This document shows, piece by piece, positions 1 to 7,276 of a stretch of DNA of 27,698 nt. Origin of the DNA: Promethearchaeota archaeon (GTDB lineage: Archaea; Asgardarchaeota; Lokiarchaeia; Sigynarchaeales; SOKP01); the NCBI GenBank assembly GCA_016839425.1, contig JAEOUI010000068.1, forward strand, positions 1 through 27,698, given 5' to 3'. Below the pieces are notes generated by a model. It was not told where the DNA came from. It was given only the letters and a program-made list of their open reading frames with translations, and made no database searches. A program made the translations under genes and the position numbers. Positions within the stretch are counted from its first letter, which is position 1; every line of letters starts with the position of its first letter.

Positions 1-369
1 CTATTTTACTGAGATAACCCTTAAGAAATAAGCGAGGGGAATTGGTTATCCATTTTTTTGATATTCTCTTGATAATTGCTTTATAGAATTTTGAACAAAA
101 TCCACATGAGGTTCGTCAAAATATTTCTCCTTTTTAATTATAAATTTTAAAAATGTTTAAGCTAGATGTAATTGAACCTCCCATCCACGAACTTGACATG
201 GTTTCAGAAGGGAAATTACGAATTATAAAGATGATGTTTAAACTCTAAAGATTTAAATAGATTAATGGAATTTCTTGTTGTAATTTCTTCTTTAATTTTT
301 GGCGTTATAGTAAATATCAAATTGAGCGTGGCAATCTTAAAAGAATTATTTAAGATTTAAATTGCGAAA

Positions 370-394
370 AAAATACCTTAAAATTAGGTATTTT
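370..394. repeat. Perfect 9-bp hairpin after a short ORF
   Basis: AAAATACCT at 370-378 is the exact reverse complement of AGGTATTTT at 386-394, with a 7-nt loop. It starts 10 nt after the stop of the small ORF at 265-360 and could be a 3'-end structure. AT-rich hairpins of this size also occur by chance, and archaeal terminators are mainly T-tracts, so the function is open. Confidence 0.4.
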
Positions 395-478
395 ATCCTA
401 TTTAAACGAACAAGTAAAGAATTAACATTTGAAATTAAGAATATATCCATGATATATAGCACAATATCATTGTATTAG

Positions 479-513
479 TTTTCAAAAAAAATATTAATTC
501 GATTTTTTGAAAA
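479..513. repeat. 11-bp AT-rich inverted repeat
   Basis: TTTTCAAAAAA at 479-489 is complementary to TTTTTTGAAAA at 503-513 with a 13-nt spacer. It lies about 200 bp upstream of the large surface-protein gene. It may be an intergenic hairpin or a protein-binding site; no function can be assigned. Confidence 0.35.
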
Positions 514-719
514 TTCTCAGAATATTTTTATCAAAAGCAATGTTTTGCATGCTATATTTATCCAATATAAAATTCCGTTTCAAAACCTAACAAGAAGTGT
601 AAATGCTAAAAAAATTCATGCAGAAATCTTCCAGATCCCTTTTTAAGGATTTCTATAAGTTATAGACATAAATTATTATTGGTAATATCAAATTTACAAA
701 AAAAAGAATAAATTGAACA

Positions 720-3700
720 ATGATAAGAATAAAAACAAAAAAAAAAATATTTAAAATTGGTTATTTAGTAATTACTCTTGGAATTATGGTTTTAGGAACG
801 TGCTTAATTTCCGATTTCCAAGTGAAACTTGATCTTTTAAACGATGAAAAAATGCCTTATCTAAAAGAAAACGGATATTGGGTGCTTCCCGATCCCATCG
901 TCATCGACGATACGGGCAGCAATAATTGGACTTATTATATTGCCTTGGGAGTGCCGTGGTTGAGCGGAGAAGGCACGAGTGGTAATCCGTATATGATCGA
1001 AAATGTGTCGATCAATGGCGGTAATGCAGGATCTTGCATCGAGATTGCTAACTCGATTGTCTATTTTGTCGTAAAAAATTGCTCGTTAACCAACTCCAAT
1101 CTGGGTAGCTATCCAAATTACAACGCGGGCATCAAGCTCGTGAATGTTGAAAACGGTCAATTAATCGATAACGATTGTTCCAATAATAACGGTGCGGGAA
1201 TTTTTTTATACGATGATTGTGACTACAATTTCATAACGGGAAATACCGTAAATGACAATGACATTCCTTATCGTGGTGGGATATTTTTTGATCAGGATTG
1301 CGACAACAATGTTATAATTGGAAACACCATACAAGGAAGTTATTATGGAATATGCATCAATAACTATTGTGATAATACAATCGTCTCGGACAACACCGTG
1401 AACAATAATAATTATGGCATGGAATTAAGTGGTTCATGTTATGATAGTACTATTTCGGGAAATAACGCAGGATATAATATGTATCATGGGATAAGCATAA
1501 GTAATTATTGTCATAGAACCGATGTTATTGGAAACAACGCGAGCGAAAATGGTAGACATGGTATTTCTTTAAGAGATAGTAATGATTGCGATGTATTAAA
1601 CAATAACGCAAGTAACCTCGTCTCTGATAACCAAGAATACGGAATTTACTTGGAAAGCTGCGACGGACTTCTTGTCTCAGGTAATGAAGCAAACGACAAT
1701 TTTGACTCTGGGATATATTTAGCATATATTGATAATAGCGCAATAAGATATAATGATGCTGGCAATGTTTTTTCAACCAACCAAGATTCAGGGATTGAAG
1801 ATATTTCTAGCGATGATACCACGATCAATGGTAATAATTTATACAATAATTGCAATGAGGGCATAATAATAACATTTTCAGATACTCTAACAATGTATAG
1901 TAATACAATGCAAGGTACGGGTTTAAGCCTTTATAGATCGACTAGTCTTTTATCAGCAAGGACACATACTATATATTCTTCAAATCAAGTAAACGGAAAG
2001 CCAATATATTACTATGTAGATCAGGTTGGATTAAGCGCGAGCGCATTTAACAACGCAGGACAGGTCTTTTTAATTAATTGCTCGCAATGTACAATATCTG
2101 GAGTAGACACATCCCAAACCACATCTGGCATTTTTTTACTTTCGAGTTCCGATAACATCATTACGGAGAACACGGCAAGCGAAAACAAAAAATCTGGAAT
2201 ATATTTGACGGAAAACAGTAATAATAATGTCATTTCAAGAAATAATGCAACTAAAAACATGGATTGTGGAATATATTTATACAACTATTGCGACGGAAAC
2301 ACCATATTAGAAAATAATGTGAGTTACAATGATTACGGTGCTTGGAGCGATAATCCAGGTGGGATCCGATTGGAAAACGATTGCGACAACAACACAATAT
2401 CGGTTAACATTGCCAATAGAAATTTTGATTCAAATGGGATAATTCTATATCAACAATGCGATAAAAACAATATCTCGGGAAACCAAGCCAACGAAAATGG
2501 ATATAGAGGGATATATTTATTCGAGAGTTGTATCAATAATGTTATAACGAAAAACAATGCAAGTAATAATAATTATGACGGAATATATATGTATGATAAC
2601 TGCAGTAATAACACCGTGATTGAAAATGATGCAATTAATAATGATAGGACAGGAATTGGCATTTCTTATGGCAGCGGCAATACCATTTCAGGAAACAACG
2701 CAAATTATAATGGAGAATCCGGAATATCAATTTCAGGAACAGGTTCAAAATTGTTCGGAAACAAGATGAACCAATCGGGATTAAGCGTTTCCGGCACGCT
2801 CGAGGAATTAAAGTCTCACGACATCGATACTTCAAATTTGGCAAACGAAAAGCCAATATATTACTATGTGGACGAGATTGGATTGGAAACGAGTGCCTTT
2901 AATAACGCTGGACAAATATTCTTGATTAACTGCTCGCAATGTACTGTATCTGGAGTTGATACCTCCCTAACATCAACGGGAATCTATTTACATTCCAGTT
3001 CTTTCAATGATATTTCGGAAAATATGGCAAGCAATAACAAACGATATGGGATTGTACTAAACGAAGACTGCAATAATAACACGATCTCGGATAACAACGC
3101 AAGCAACAACATGCAAACTGGGATCTCTGTCAGTTCCTATTGCGATAATAACACGATCTCGGATAACAACGCAAGCAATAACATTCGATATGGGATCTCA
3201 GTGAGTTCCTATTGTGTTAATAATAGGATCTCGAAAAACGCGGTATATAATAACGACGACTATGGAATATATTTAAGTTCTTATTGTAATGAAAACTTTA
3301 TTTCGGGAAACAACGTGAGTAATAGAGCAACAACCAACCAGGAGCGCGGTATTTATCTCTATCGCGCTCACGACAATCTTATTGTGGGCAATTGGATCCA
3401 ATATAATATTTATGAAGGAATCTATCTCCGTGAAAGCGAAAACAACTCCTTATACCTTAATTCGTTGGTGGACAACGAGATAAACGCAGTAGACGACGGT
3501 TTGGGAAACCAATGGGACAATGGCGCCAAGGGGAACTATTGGAGCAATTATACTGGGAGCGATATTGATCCATTGGATGGAATCGGAGACCAACCACACG
3601 ATATACTGGGTTCCGCAGGAAGTCAGGACAGATATCCTCTCATAAGTCCTCAAGTGGATCGAACTCCATACGCTCACTTCACGGCAAGTCCATCGCCCGC

Positions 3701-5213
3701 GATTGTAGGGGGCACCGTTCAATTCACTTTCGACGGTTCTGAGGGCGATCCCGACGCCACATTCTCTTGGGACTTTGGCGACGGATCTACGAGCGCCTTG
3801 GAAAATCCAACCCATCAATACGCGACGGCAGGCGTCTATAACGTGACCCTGAACGTGACTGACGACGACGGCGATACCGATTCCACATGGGAGCTAATAA
3901 CTGTCAATCCACCGGATCTGGTTCCGTACGCTCACTTCACGGCAAGTCCATCGCCCGCGATTGTAGGGGGCACCGTTCAATTCACTTTCGACGGTTCTGA
4001 GGGCGATCCCGACGCCACATTCTCTTGGGACTTTGGCGACGGATTTACGAGCGCCTTGGAAAATCCAACCCATCAATACGCAGAAGCAGGCGTCTATAAC
4101 GTGACTCTGACCGTGACAGATGCCGATGACGATACAAGTTTCTGGTGGTTGGAAATTACGGTTGTCGAGAGTCTCGATCTTGTCGTCACCGGCTTGGTTG
4201 ACGGCGACTCGATTGCCAGGGATTCCAATTTCGAAATCAGGATTACTTTAAGTGAGGATATAATTAACGATGTTTCTGTACGAGTGCTCGTAAGTGGTCC
4301 GGTACAAGCACCCATTAGGGATTCTAGCACGGATATCGAGGTAGAAATGTCTCTGATATCGGGCGCCTGGGTTGGTTATTGGGACGCGAGCGCGTGCGCT
4401 CTTGGAGACTACGCGATCACGATCACCGTGCTTGATAAAAACGATAATGTGATCCAAACGCAGGTGATAACGGTCACACTTGAAAGCGGGATGCAACCAC
4501 CCTCAACAGACATTCCCTTTGGTATTATAATTGCCGTCATTAGTATTATAAGCGCGGTGGCAATAGTAATACCTGCGTATATTGTATCTCATAGGCATCG
4601 AAACAAGAGCAGGAGCGTTCGAAATAAAAGTCTAAACAAGTTCCCAAAACCCAAATCGGAACCTTCAAAGAAATATCGATCTAATCCTGAAACTGCGGAA
4701 TCGATGCTGGAGCTTCAAAGGACGGAAAGCGAATTGGAAATCTTCGAAGATAGAGATACATGTCAAATTCACAAGGGTTTCATTGAAGGCGTGATTTTTT
4801 CGTGTCCGAAATGCAAGGCAAAATATTGCATGAAATGCGCAAGCCTCATTGCCAAAAAAGAGGAAAGGTGCTGGTTGTGCGGTCAAGATTTTCGAGAAGA
4901 GATTGAAGTAATAACTTCTGATGCTCTCGAAGTAAAACCAATAGAACACAATCATTCTTTCAATGGAGGATCACTGCAGGAATTTCTGAAAGTGCACAAG
5001 TTATTAGACGAATCAGGAGATGTGTGTCTCACATTAGTTCCCTCCGAATTTCTCACGAAGGTCGAGTCACTATCATGGGAAAACAATGAGGATAAAATCC
5101 AATTCTTGAAAGAAATAATGGCTATTCCATTGGAACTACGAGAAGAGTGCATTAATGAAATGATTCAAGGCTTACAAAACGACTTTGATGGAAACAATGA
5201 TGAGGTTTTATGA
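720..5213 (+). CDS. Giant surface protein: beta-helix (NosD-like) + 2 PKD + TM + cytoplasmic zinc finger
   Basis: 1497 residues. An N-terminal hydrophobic segment (about 12-33) is a signal peptide or anchor. Residues about 90-960 are right-handed parallel beta-helix coils with recurring N-N-x-I-S-x-N and GI-x-L patterns. They form two blocks, each containing a KPIYYYVD ... FLINCSQC cassette (near residues 427 and 711), and end in the GNYWSNYTG/DGIGD signature common in NosD-like proteins. Two PKD domains follow (about 983-1065 and 1069-1150), then a further beta domain, a transmembrane helix (about 1266-1290) and a basic stop-transfer stretch. The C-terminal tail carries four metal-ligand pairs: C1348xxH, C1362xxC, C1370xxC and C1384xxC, a RING/B-box-like binuclear zinc finger. 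The predicted topology is outside beta-helix/PKD and inside zinc finger, so adhesion, carbohydrate binding or a receptor role is plausible but inferred. The PKD part is visibly richer in G+C than the helix part. The stop overlaps the next gene by ATGA. Confidence 0.9.
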   Translation: MIRIKTKKKIFKIGYLVITLGIMVLGTCLISDFQVKLDLLNDEKMPYLKENGYWVLPDPIVIDDTGSNNWTYYIALGVPWLSGEGTSGNPYMIENVSINGGNAGSCIEIANSIVYFVVKNCSLTNSNLGSYPNYNAGIKLVNVENGQLIDNDCSNNNGAGIFLYDDCDYNFITGNTVNDNDIPYRGGIFFDQDCDNNVIIGNTIQGSYYGICINNYCDNTIVSDNTVNNNNYGMELSGSCYDSTISGNNAGYNMYHGISISNYCHRTDVIGNNASENGRHGISLRDSNDCDVLNNNASNLVSDNQEYGIYLESCDGLLVSGNEANDNFDSGIYLAYIDNSAIRYNDAGNVFSTNQDSGIEDISSDDTTINGNNLYNNCNEGIIITFSDTLTMYSNTMQGTGLSLYRSTSLLSARTHTIYSSNQVNGKPIYYYVDQVGLSASAFNNAGQVFLINCSQCTISGVDTSQTTSGIFLLSSSDNIITENTASENKKSGIYLTENSNNNVISRNNATKNMDCGIYLYNYCDGNTILENNVSYNDYGAWSDNPGGIRLENDCDNNTISVNIANRNFDSNGIILYQQCDKNNISGNQANENGYRGIYLFESCINNVITKNNASNNNYDGIYMYDNCSNNTVIENDAINNDRTGIGISYGSGNTISGNNANYNGESGISISGTGSKLFGNKMNQSGLSVSGTLEELKSHDIDTSNLANEKPIYYYVDEIGLETSAFNNAGQIFLINCSQCTVSGVDTSLTSTGIYLHSSSFNDISENMASNNKRYGIVLNEDCNNNTISDNNASNNMQTGISVSSYCDNNTISDNNASNNIRYGISVSSYCVNNRISKNAVYNNDDYGIYLSSYCNENFISGNNVSNRATTNQERGIYLYRAHDNLIVGNWIQYNIYEGIYLRESENNSLYLNSLVDNEINAVDDGLGNQWDNGAKGNYWSNYTGSDIDPLDGIGDQPHDILGSAGSQDRYPLISPQVDRTPYAHFTASPSPAIVGGTVQFTFDGSEGDPDATFSWDFGDGSTSALENPTHQYATAGVYNVTLNVTDDDGDTDSTWELITVNPPDLVPYAHFTASPSPAIVGGTVQFTFDGSEGDPDATFSWDFGDGFTSALENPTHQYAEAGVYNVTLTVTDADDDTSFWWLEITVVESLDLVVTGLVDGDSIARDSNFEIRITLSEDIINDVSVRVLVSGPVQAPIRDSSTDIEVEMSLISGAWVGYWDASACALGDYAITITVLDKNDNVIQTQVITVTLESGMQPPSTDIPFGIIIAVISIISAVAIVIPAYIVSHRHRNKSRSVRNKSLNKFPKPKSEPSKKYRSNPETAESMLELQRTESELEIFEDRDTCQIHKGFIEGVIFSCPKCKAKYCMKCASLIAKKEERCWLCGQDFREEIEVITSDALEVKPIEHNHSFNGGSLQEFLKVHKLLDESGDVCLTLVPSEFLTKVESLSWENNEDKIQFLKEIMAIPLELREECINEMIQGLQNDFDGNNDEVL
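3069..3212 (+). repeat. Two near-identical 24-codon beta-helix coil units
   Basis: The 72-nt unit at 3069-3140 is repeated with few changes at 3141-3212; both encode an NNTISDNNASNN ... GISVSSYC coil. Similarity at the DNA level, not just in protein, points to recent tandem duplication of a coil inside the beta-helix. Confidence 0.8.
3669..4120 (+). repeat. Tandem duplication of PKD-domain DNA
   Basis: About 194 nt at 3669-3862 recur at 3927-4120 (offset 258 nt, 86 codons) with only a handful of base differences, including long identical stretches. Each copy encodes one PKD domain with the SWDFGDG core. The high DNA identity suggests a recent duplication or gene conversion between the copies. 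Confidence 0.85.
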
Positions 5214-5863
5214 ACATGTCAAGTGAACTACTTGAAACGGAAAAAATTGTTTTTGATATGATTCGTGATCTTCTGAGCGAGAAGCAAACTTTTGATAGCA
5301 AGAAGTTCGTTTCAATACTTATGTCGAAATTTGCGAATTTATCTATCAACATAAATAAAGAAGGAATCAAACAGATATTATATTCTCTTATTTCGAAAAA
5401 TATGATAATTGAAGGATCAACGCTTTCCATTAACGATGTTCTTATAAATGAAAATCGAAAGAACATATACGATCACTTGTGTTTAAATCCGGGAAAATAT
5501 ATTGCACAACTCATGAAGGAATTAAATTTAAGTCATCATGTGGTAGTGTGGCACCTTGCTATTCTGAGAAAGTTTAATTTTATAGCAAAAGATTCCTTCG
5601 ACAACCACATTCTTTATTACGATTCAAGGATGACATTTAGCGATGTGAAAAGAAAATACTTAATATCAAAAAACAAGAGAATCCTAGATTATTTAAAGCA
5701 AAATAACATCGGTGCGATTAAATCGCAAATCTCTGGTGATCTTAACATGCATCTCACGACGCTCGATAAAAAATTAGAATTATTAGTAGATAACGGTTTG
5801 ATTATCAAGGAATATATTGATAATTCTTATCTTTTCTTTATAAGTAGACAAAACACCATATAA
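5210..5863 (+). CDS. Multi-winged-helix DNA-binding protein coupled to the surface protein
   Basis: 217 residues, soluble, lysine/isoleucine rich. Three helix-turn-helix/winged-helix-like segments can be seen: about 40-75 (ending in SKNMIIEGS), about 80-130 (LSHHVVVWHLAILRKF, the recognition helix and wing of an ArsR/MarR-like fold) and about 150-212 (MHLTTLDKKLELLVDNGLI). It starts at the ATG inside the ATGA overlap with the upstream gene; an in-frame ATG at 5216 is a possible alternative. The overlap implies translational coupling, so the protein is probably made together with the membrane protein and may regulate or report on it. That link is inference; the DNA targets are unknown. A T11 tract follows directly. 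Confidence 0.85.
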   Translation: MNMSSELLETEKIVFDMIRDLLSEKQTFDSKKFVSILMSKFANLSININKEGIKQILYSLISKNMIIEGSTLSINDVLINENRKNIYDHLCLNPGKYIAQLMKELNLSHHVVVWHLAILRKFNFIAKDSFDNHILYYDSRMTFSDVKRKYLISKNKRILDYLKQNNIGAIKSQISGDLNMHLTTLDKKLELLVDNGLIIKEYIDNSYLFFISRQNTI

Positions 5864-5864
5864 A

Positions 5865-5875
5865 TTTTTTTTTTT
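5865..5875 (+). terminator. T11 terminator
   Basis: Eleven consecutive T residues begin one base after the TAA of the winged-helix gene and are followed by more T/A-rich sequence. This is a typical intrinsic archaeal termination signal for the 720-5863 unit. Confidence 0.7.
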
Positions 5876-5983
5876 ATTTAATTTAATTTCTAAAATTACG
5901 ATTTAGGATCAAAGTATTTAAAAAATCTTCTTAAACTTACATATCATAAAGAGTTTATTTATTAGGTAGGAGCAATCTTAAAG

Positions 5984-6196
5984 CTACTCATACGAAAACA
6001 GAAATGTATAGTTTTCCAAGGTGAATCTTTTAATTCGAATATCTTCCTCCGATTTACTTCTTAAAAGCGGTATCTTAACGACGAATTTATAATCATCGAG
6101 ATATACATTATCGTAGAAAGTATTCTGGATTTTATCGAAATCTATAAACTTGCTTAGATTTAGATTTTCTTCTGCCAAGGGTGTTTGCATGGACAT
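5984..6196 (-). CDS. Small hypothetical protein, 70 aa
   Basis: 70 residues, mixed charge, with no signal peptide or membrane segment; I recognise no family. The composition (many D, E, K, F, Y; no Cys, no Trp) looks like a folded small protein rather than random translation of AT-rich DNA. There is a second Met at codon 3. A purine-rich stretch (GAGAAAGAAAG) precedes the start but is not a clear Shine-Dalgarno site. It lies 28 nt downstream of the 38-codon ORF at 6225-6341 on the same strand and could share its promoter at 6349-6377. It may still be spurious. Confidence 0.45.
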   Translation of the reverse strand: MSMQTPLAEENLNLSKFIDFDKIQNTFYDNVYLDDYKFVVKIPLLRSKSEEDIRIKRFTLENYTFLFSYE

Positions 6197-6224
6197 TTTT
6201 CTTTCTTTCTCGTTTTGTAATGCT

Positions 6225-6341
6225 TTAATTTAAAGGAGTGATTTTACGCCTCCAGCGTTCATGCCGAAAAAAAATCACCTTACAGCCTTCAAAACTGGTA
6301 ACTTGGAAAATAGATGTAACTTTATCGAAAATTGCTCCCAT
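6225..6341 (-). CDS. Candidate leaderless 38-aa basic small protein
   Basis: The reading frame starts at ATG (complement of 6339-6341), begins MGAIFDKVTSIFQ, ends RWRRKITPLN and stops at TAA (complement of 6225-6227). It is basic at its C-terminus, with one Cys and one Trp. The main support is position: a strong minus-strand TATA box at 6361-6372 lies about 25 nt upstream of the ATG, where transcription should begin, so the mRNA would be leaderless. No similar protein is known to me. The frame also contains a strong RNA stem (6233-6281), so the sequence could instead be a structured leader for the 70-aa gene. Confidence 0.4.
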   Translation of the reverse strand: MGAIFDKVTSIFQVTSFEGCKVIFFRHERWRRKITPLN

Positions 6342-6348
6342 TATGATC

Positions 6349-6377
6349 GTGGTTAACCACTATATATAAATGTTTCG
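6349..6377 (-). promoter_or_regulatory. BRE/TATA promoter with 12-bp palindromic operator
   Basis: Read on the minus strand, CGAAACATTTATATATA (6377-6361) is an excellent archaeal BRE plus TATA box. It is followed at once by the perfect palindrome GTGGTTAACCAC (6360-6349), which lies between TATA and the expected start site near 6340. A dimeric repressor bound there would block the polymerase. The TATA core is nearly symmetric, so plus-strand firing cannot be excluded, but the BRE favours minus. Confidence 0.6.
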
Positions 6378-6761
6378 ACTTTTTAGTCAAAGGGTCGTTT
6401 GATTAAAATCCCTTAAATCGATAGATATGGTTATCGTTTTGGAACGGGGATAATAAGCCGGTAAAATATGCGTATATATTTTTAATTTGTCGTGCTTATA
6501 GGAAAATGTCGGGAGAACGAAGATGTCATATAATTATTGATCATGCAATTCTTAAGTCAAAAATTGAGACAAGGTTATTTTTACTCGAATATTTTATATA
6601 AACACTTAAAATCTCATCAGATAATAAAAGCTATGTGGATTTTAGAGGAATTCTAGGAGATCATTTATACGGAGCGCACCATTTTCTATGATTAAGAATA
6701 TGAAAAAAAAAAGTGATCAAGGACGAGAAAAAAAGGAGAAATAAAATCTTTCAAGGATTAC
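6378..6761. other. Intergenic region with TATA element and upstream ORFs
   Basis: I see no confident gene. Small stems occur at 6390-6414 (AAGGG/CCCTT) and 6419-6436 (CGATA/TATCG followed by TTTT). A good plus-strand TATA sequence, TTTATATAAA, lies at 6593-6602 and may drive the gene at 6762 with a leader of about 135 nt. The leader would contain an 18-codon lysine-rich upstream ORF at 6688-6744, out of frame with 6762. A 31-codon ORF at 6506-6601 is probably chance. Confidence 0.45.
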
Positions 6762-7199
6762 ATGAAAAACCAAGTTATTAAGAGGGCAAAAAAAATAAGG
6801 GGAAAGCACCCGCCAATGACAGAAATCGTTGGAAAAGAGCGTAAAATTTTAAAAATCGAGGCCTTATACGATCTTCAATCTCAAAATAAGAATTTTTTTC
6901 TATTTGTATTAAAGGATAAAGCAAAAAAAAGTAAAATCAAATATTATTTAGCAATTTCTTTAGCAAGCCAAAGTTCTGATATTATATCCGAGTTGGCAAA
7001 AAAAGATTTATCCAAAAAAGAAAATTTCAAACTCATTCAATATTCACCTCATATCAAAATGTATCGGACGAGTTTGTTGTTGCTTAAAGAATGCACCTCA
7101 ACCGAAGAATACATAACGACAAAAGCATTATTACAAGAAAAAAGGATTTTATTTCGTAAGAAAATAATTGCACTAATCCAACGAGCTGAAACTCAATAA
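6762..7199 (+). CDS. Hypothetical basic protein upstream of pyruvate kinase
   Basis: 145 residues, strongly basic at both ends (KNQVIKRAKKIRGKHPP; RKKIIALIQRAE), with a beta-strand-rich centre (FFLFVLKD ... IKYYLAISLA). No catalytic motif, membrane helix or cysteine pair is visible, and I do not recognise the family. The start is supported by AAGGA about 7 nt upstream. The stop is 77 nt before pyk on the same strand, so co-transcription is possible. A nucleic-acid-binding role would fit the charge but is only a guess. Confidence 0.7.
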   Translation: MKNQVIKRAKKIRGKHPPMTEIVGKERKILKIEALYDLQSQNKNFFLFVLKDKAKKSKIKYYLAISLASQSSDIISELAKKDLSKKENFKLIQYSPHIKMYRTSLLLLKECTSTEEYITTKALLQEKRILFRKKIIALIQRAETQ

Positions 7200-7276
7200 T
7201 TATAAGCAAGTAGTTCATAATATTATTAATATTGAATTTAACAAGATCACATAATTTAACGCAGAGAAGATGATTC

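Larger units (their letters stand above)
1..719. other. Gene-poor AT-rich leader region
   Basis: I see no confident gene here. Two consecutive short plus-strand ORFs, each of 31 codons, lie at 153-248 and 265-360. The first is mixed/hydrophilic; the second is hydrophobic enough to be a single membrane helix. Neither has a clear ribosome binding site, and ORFs of this length arise by chance in such DNA. Two AT-rich hairpins follow (370-394 and 479-513). The rest is low-complexity upstream sequence of the large gene at 720. No convincing TATA box could be fixed; weak candidates lie near 550 and 665. No tRNA or mobile-element ends were seen. Confidence 0.6.

Noticed and set aside
4..159. Minus-strand frame with protein-like sequence interrupted by one TAA at 46-48
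   Set aside because: About 50 codons with one stop and no ATG are not unusual in AT-rich DNA, and the frame is closed upstream at 157-159, so a pseudogene call is not supported.
3450..4076. Long open frames on the minus strand within the PKD region
   Set aside because: They repeat each other because the sense strand is duplicated, and the sense frame has clear PKD domains; they are shadows.
6261..6356. Plus-strand 31-codon ORF with two Cys (begins MPKKNHLTAF)
   Set aside because: It lies antisense to the better supported minus-strand ORF at 6225-6341, which has a promoter at the right distance; this one has no ribosome binding site or promoter.
6506..6601. Plus-strand 31-codon ORF
   Set aside because: No ribosome binding site, and a TATA sequence lies inside its end; probably chance.
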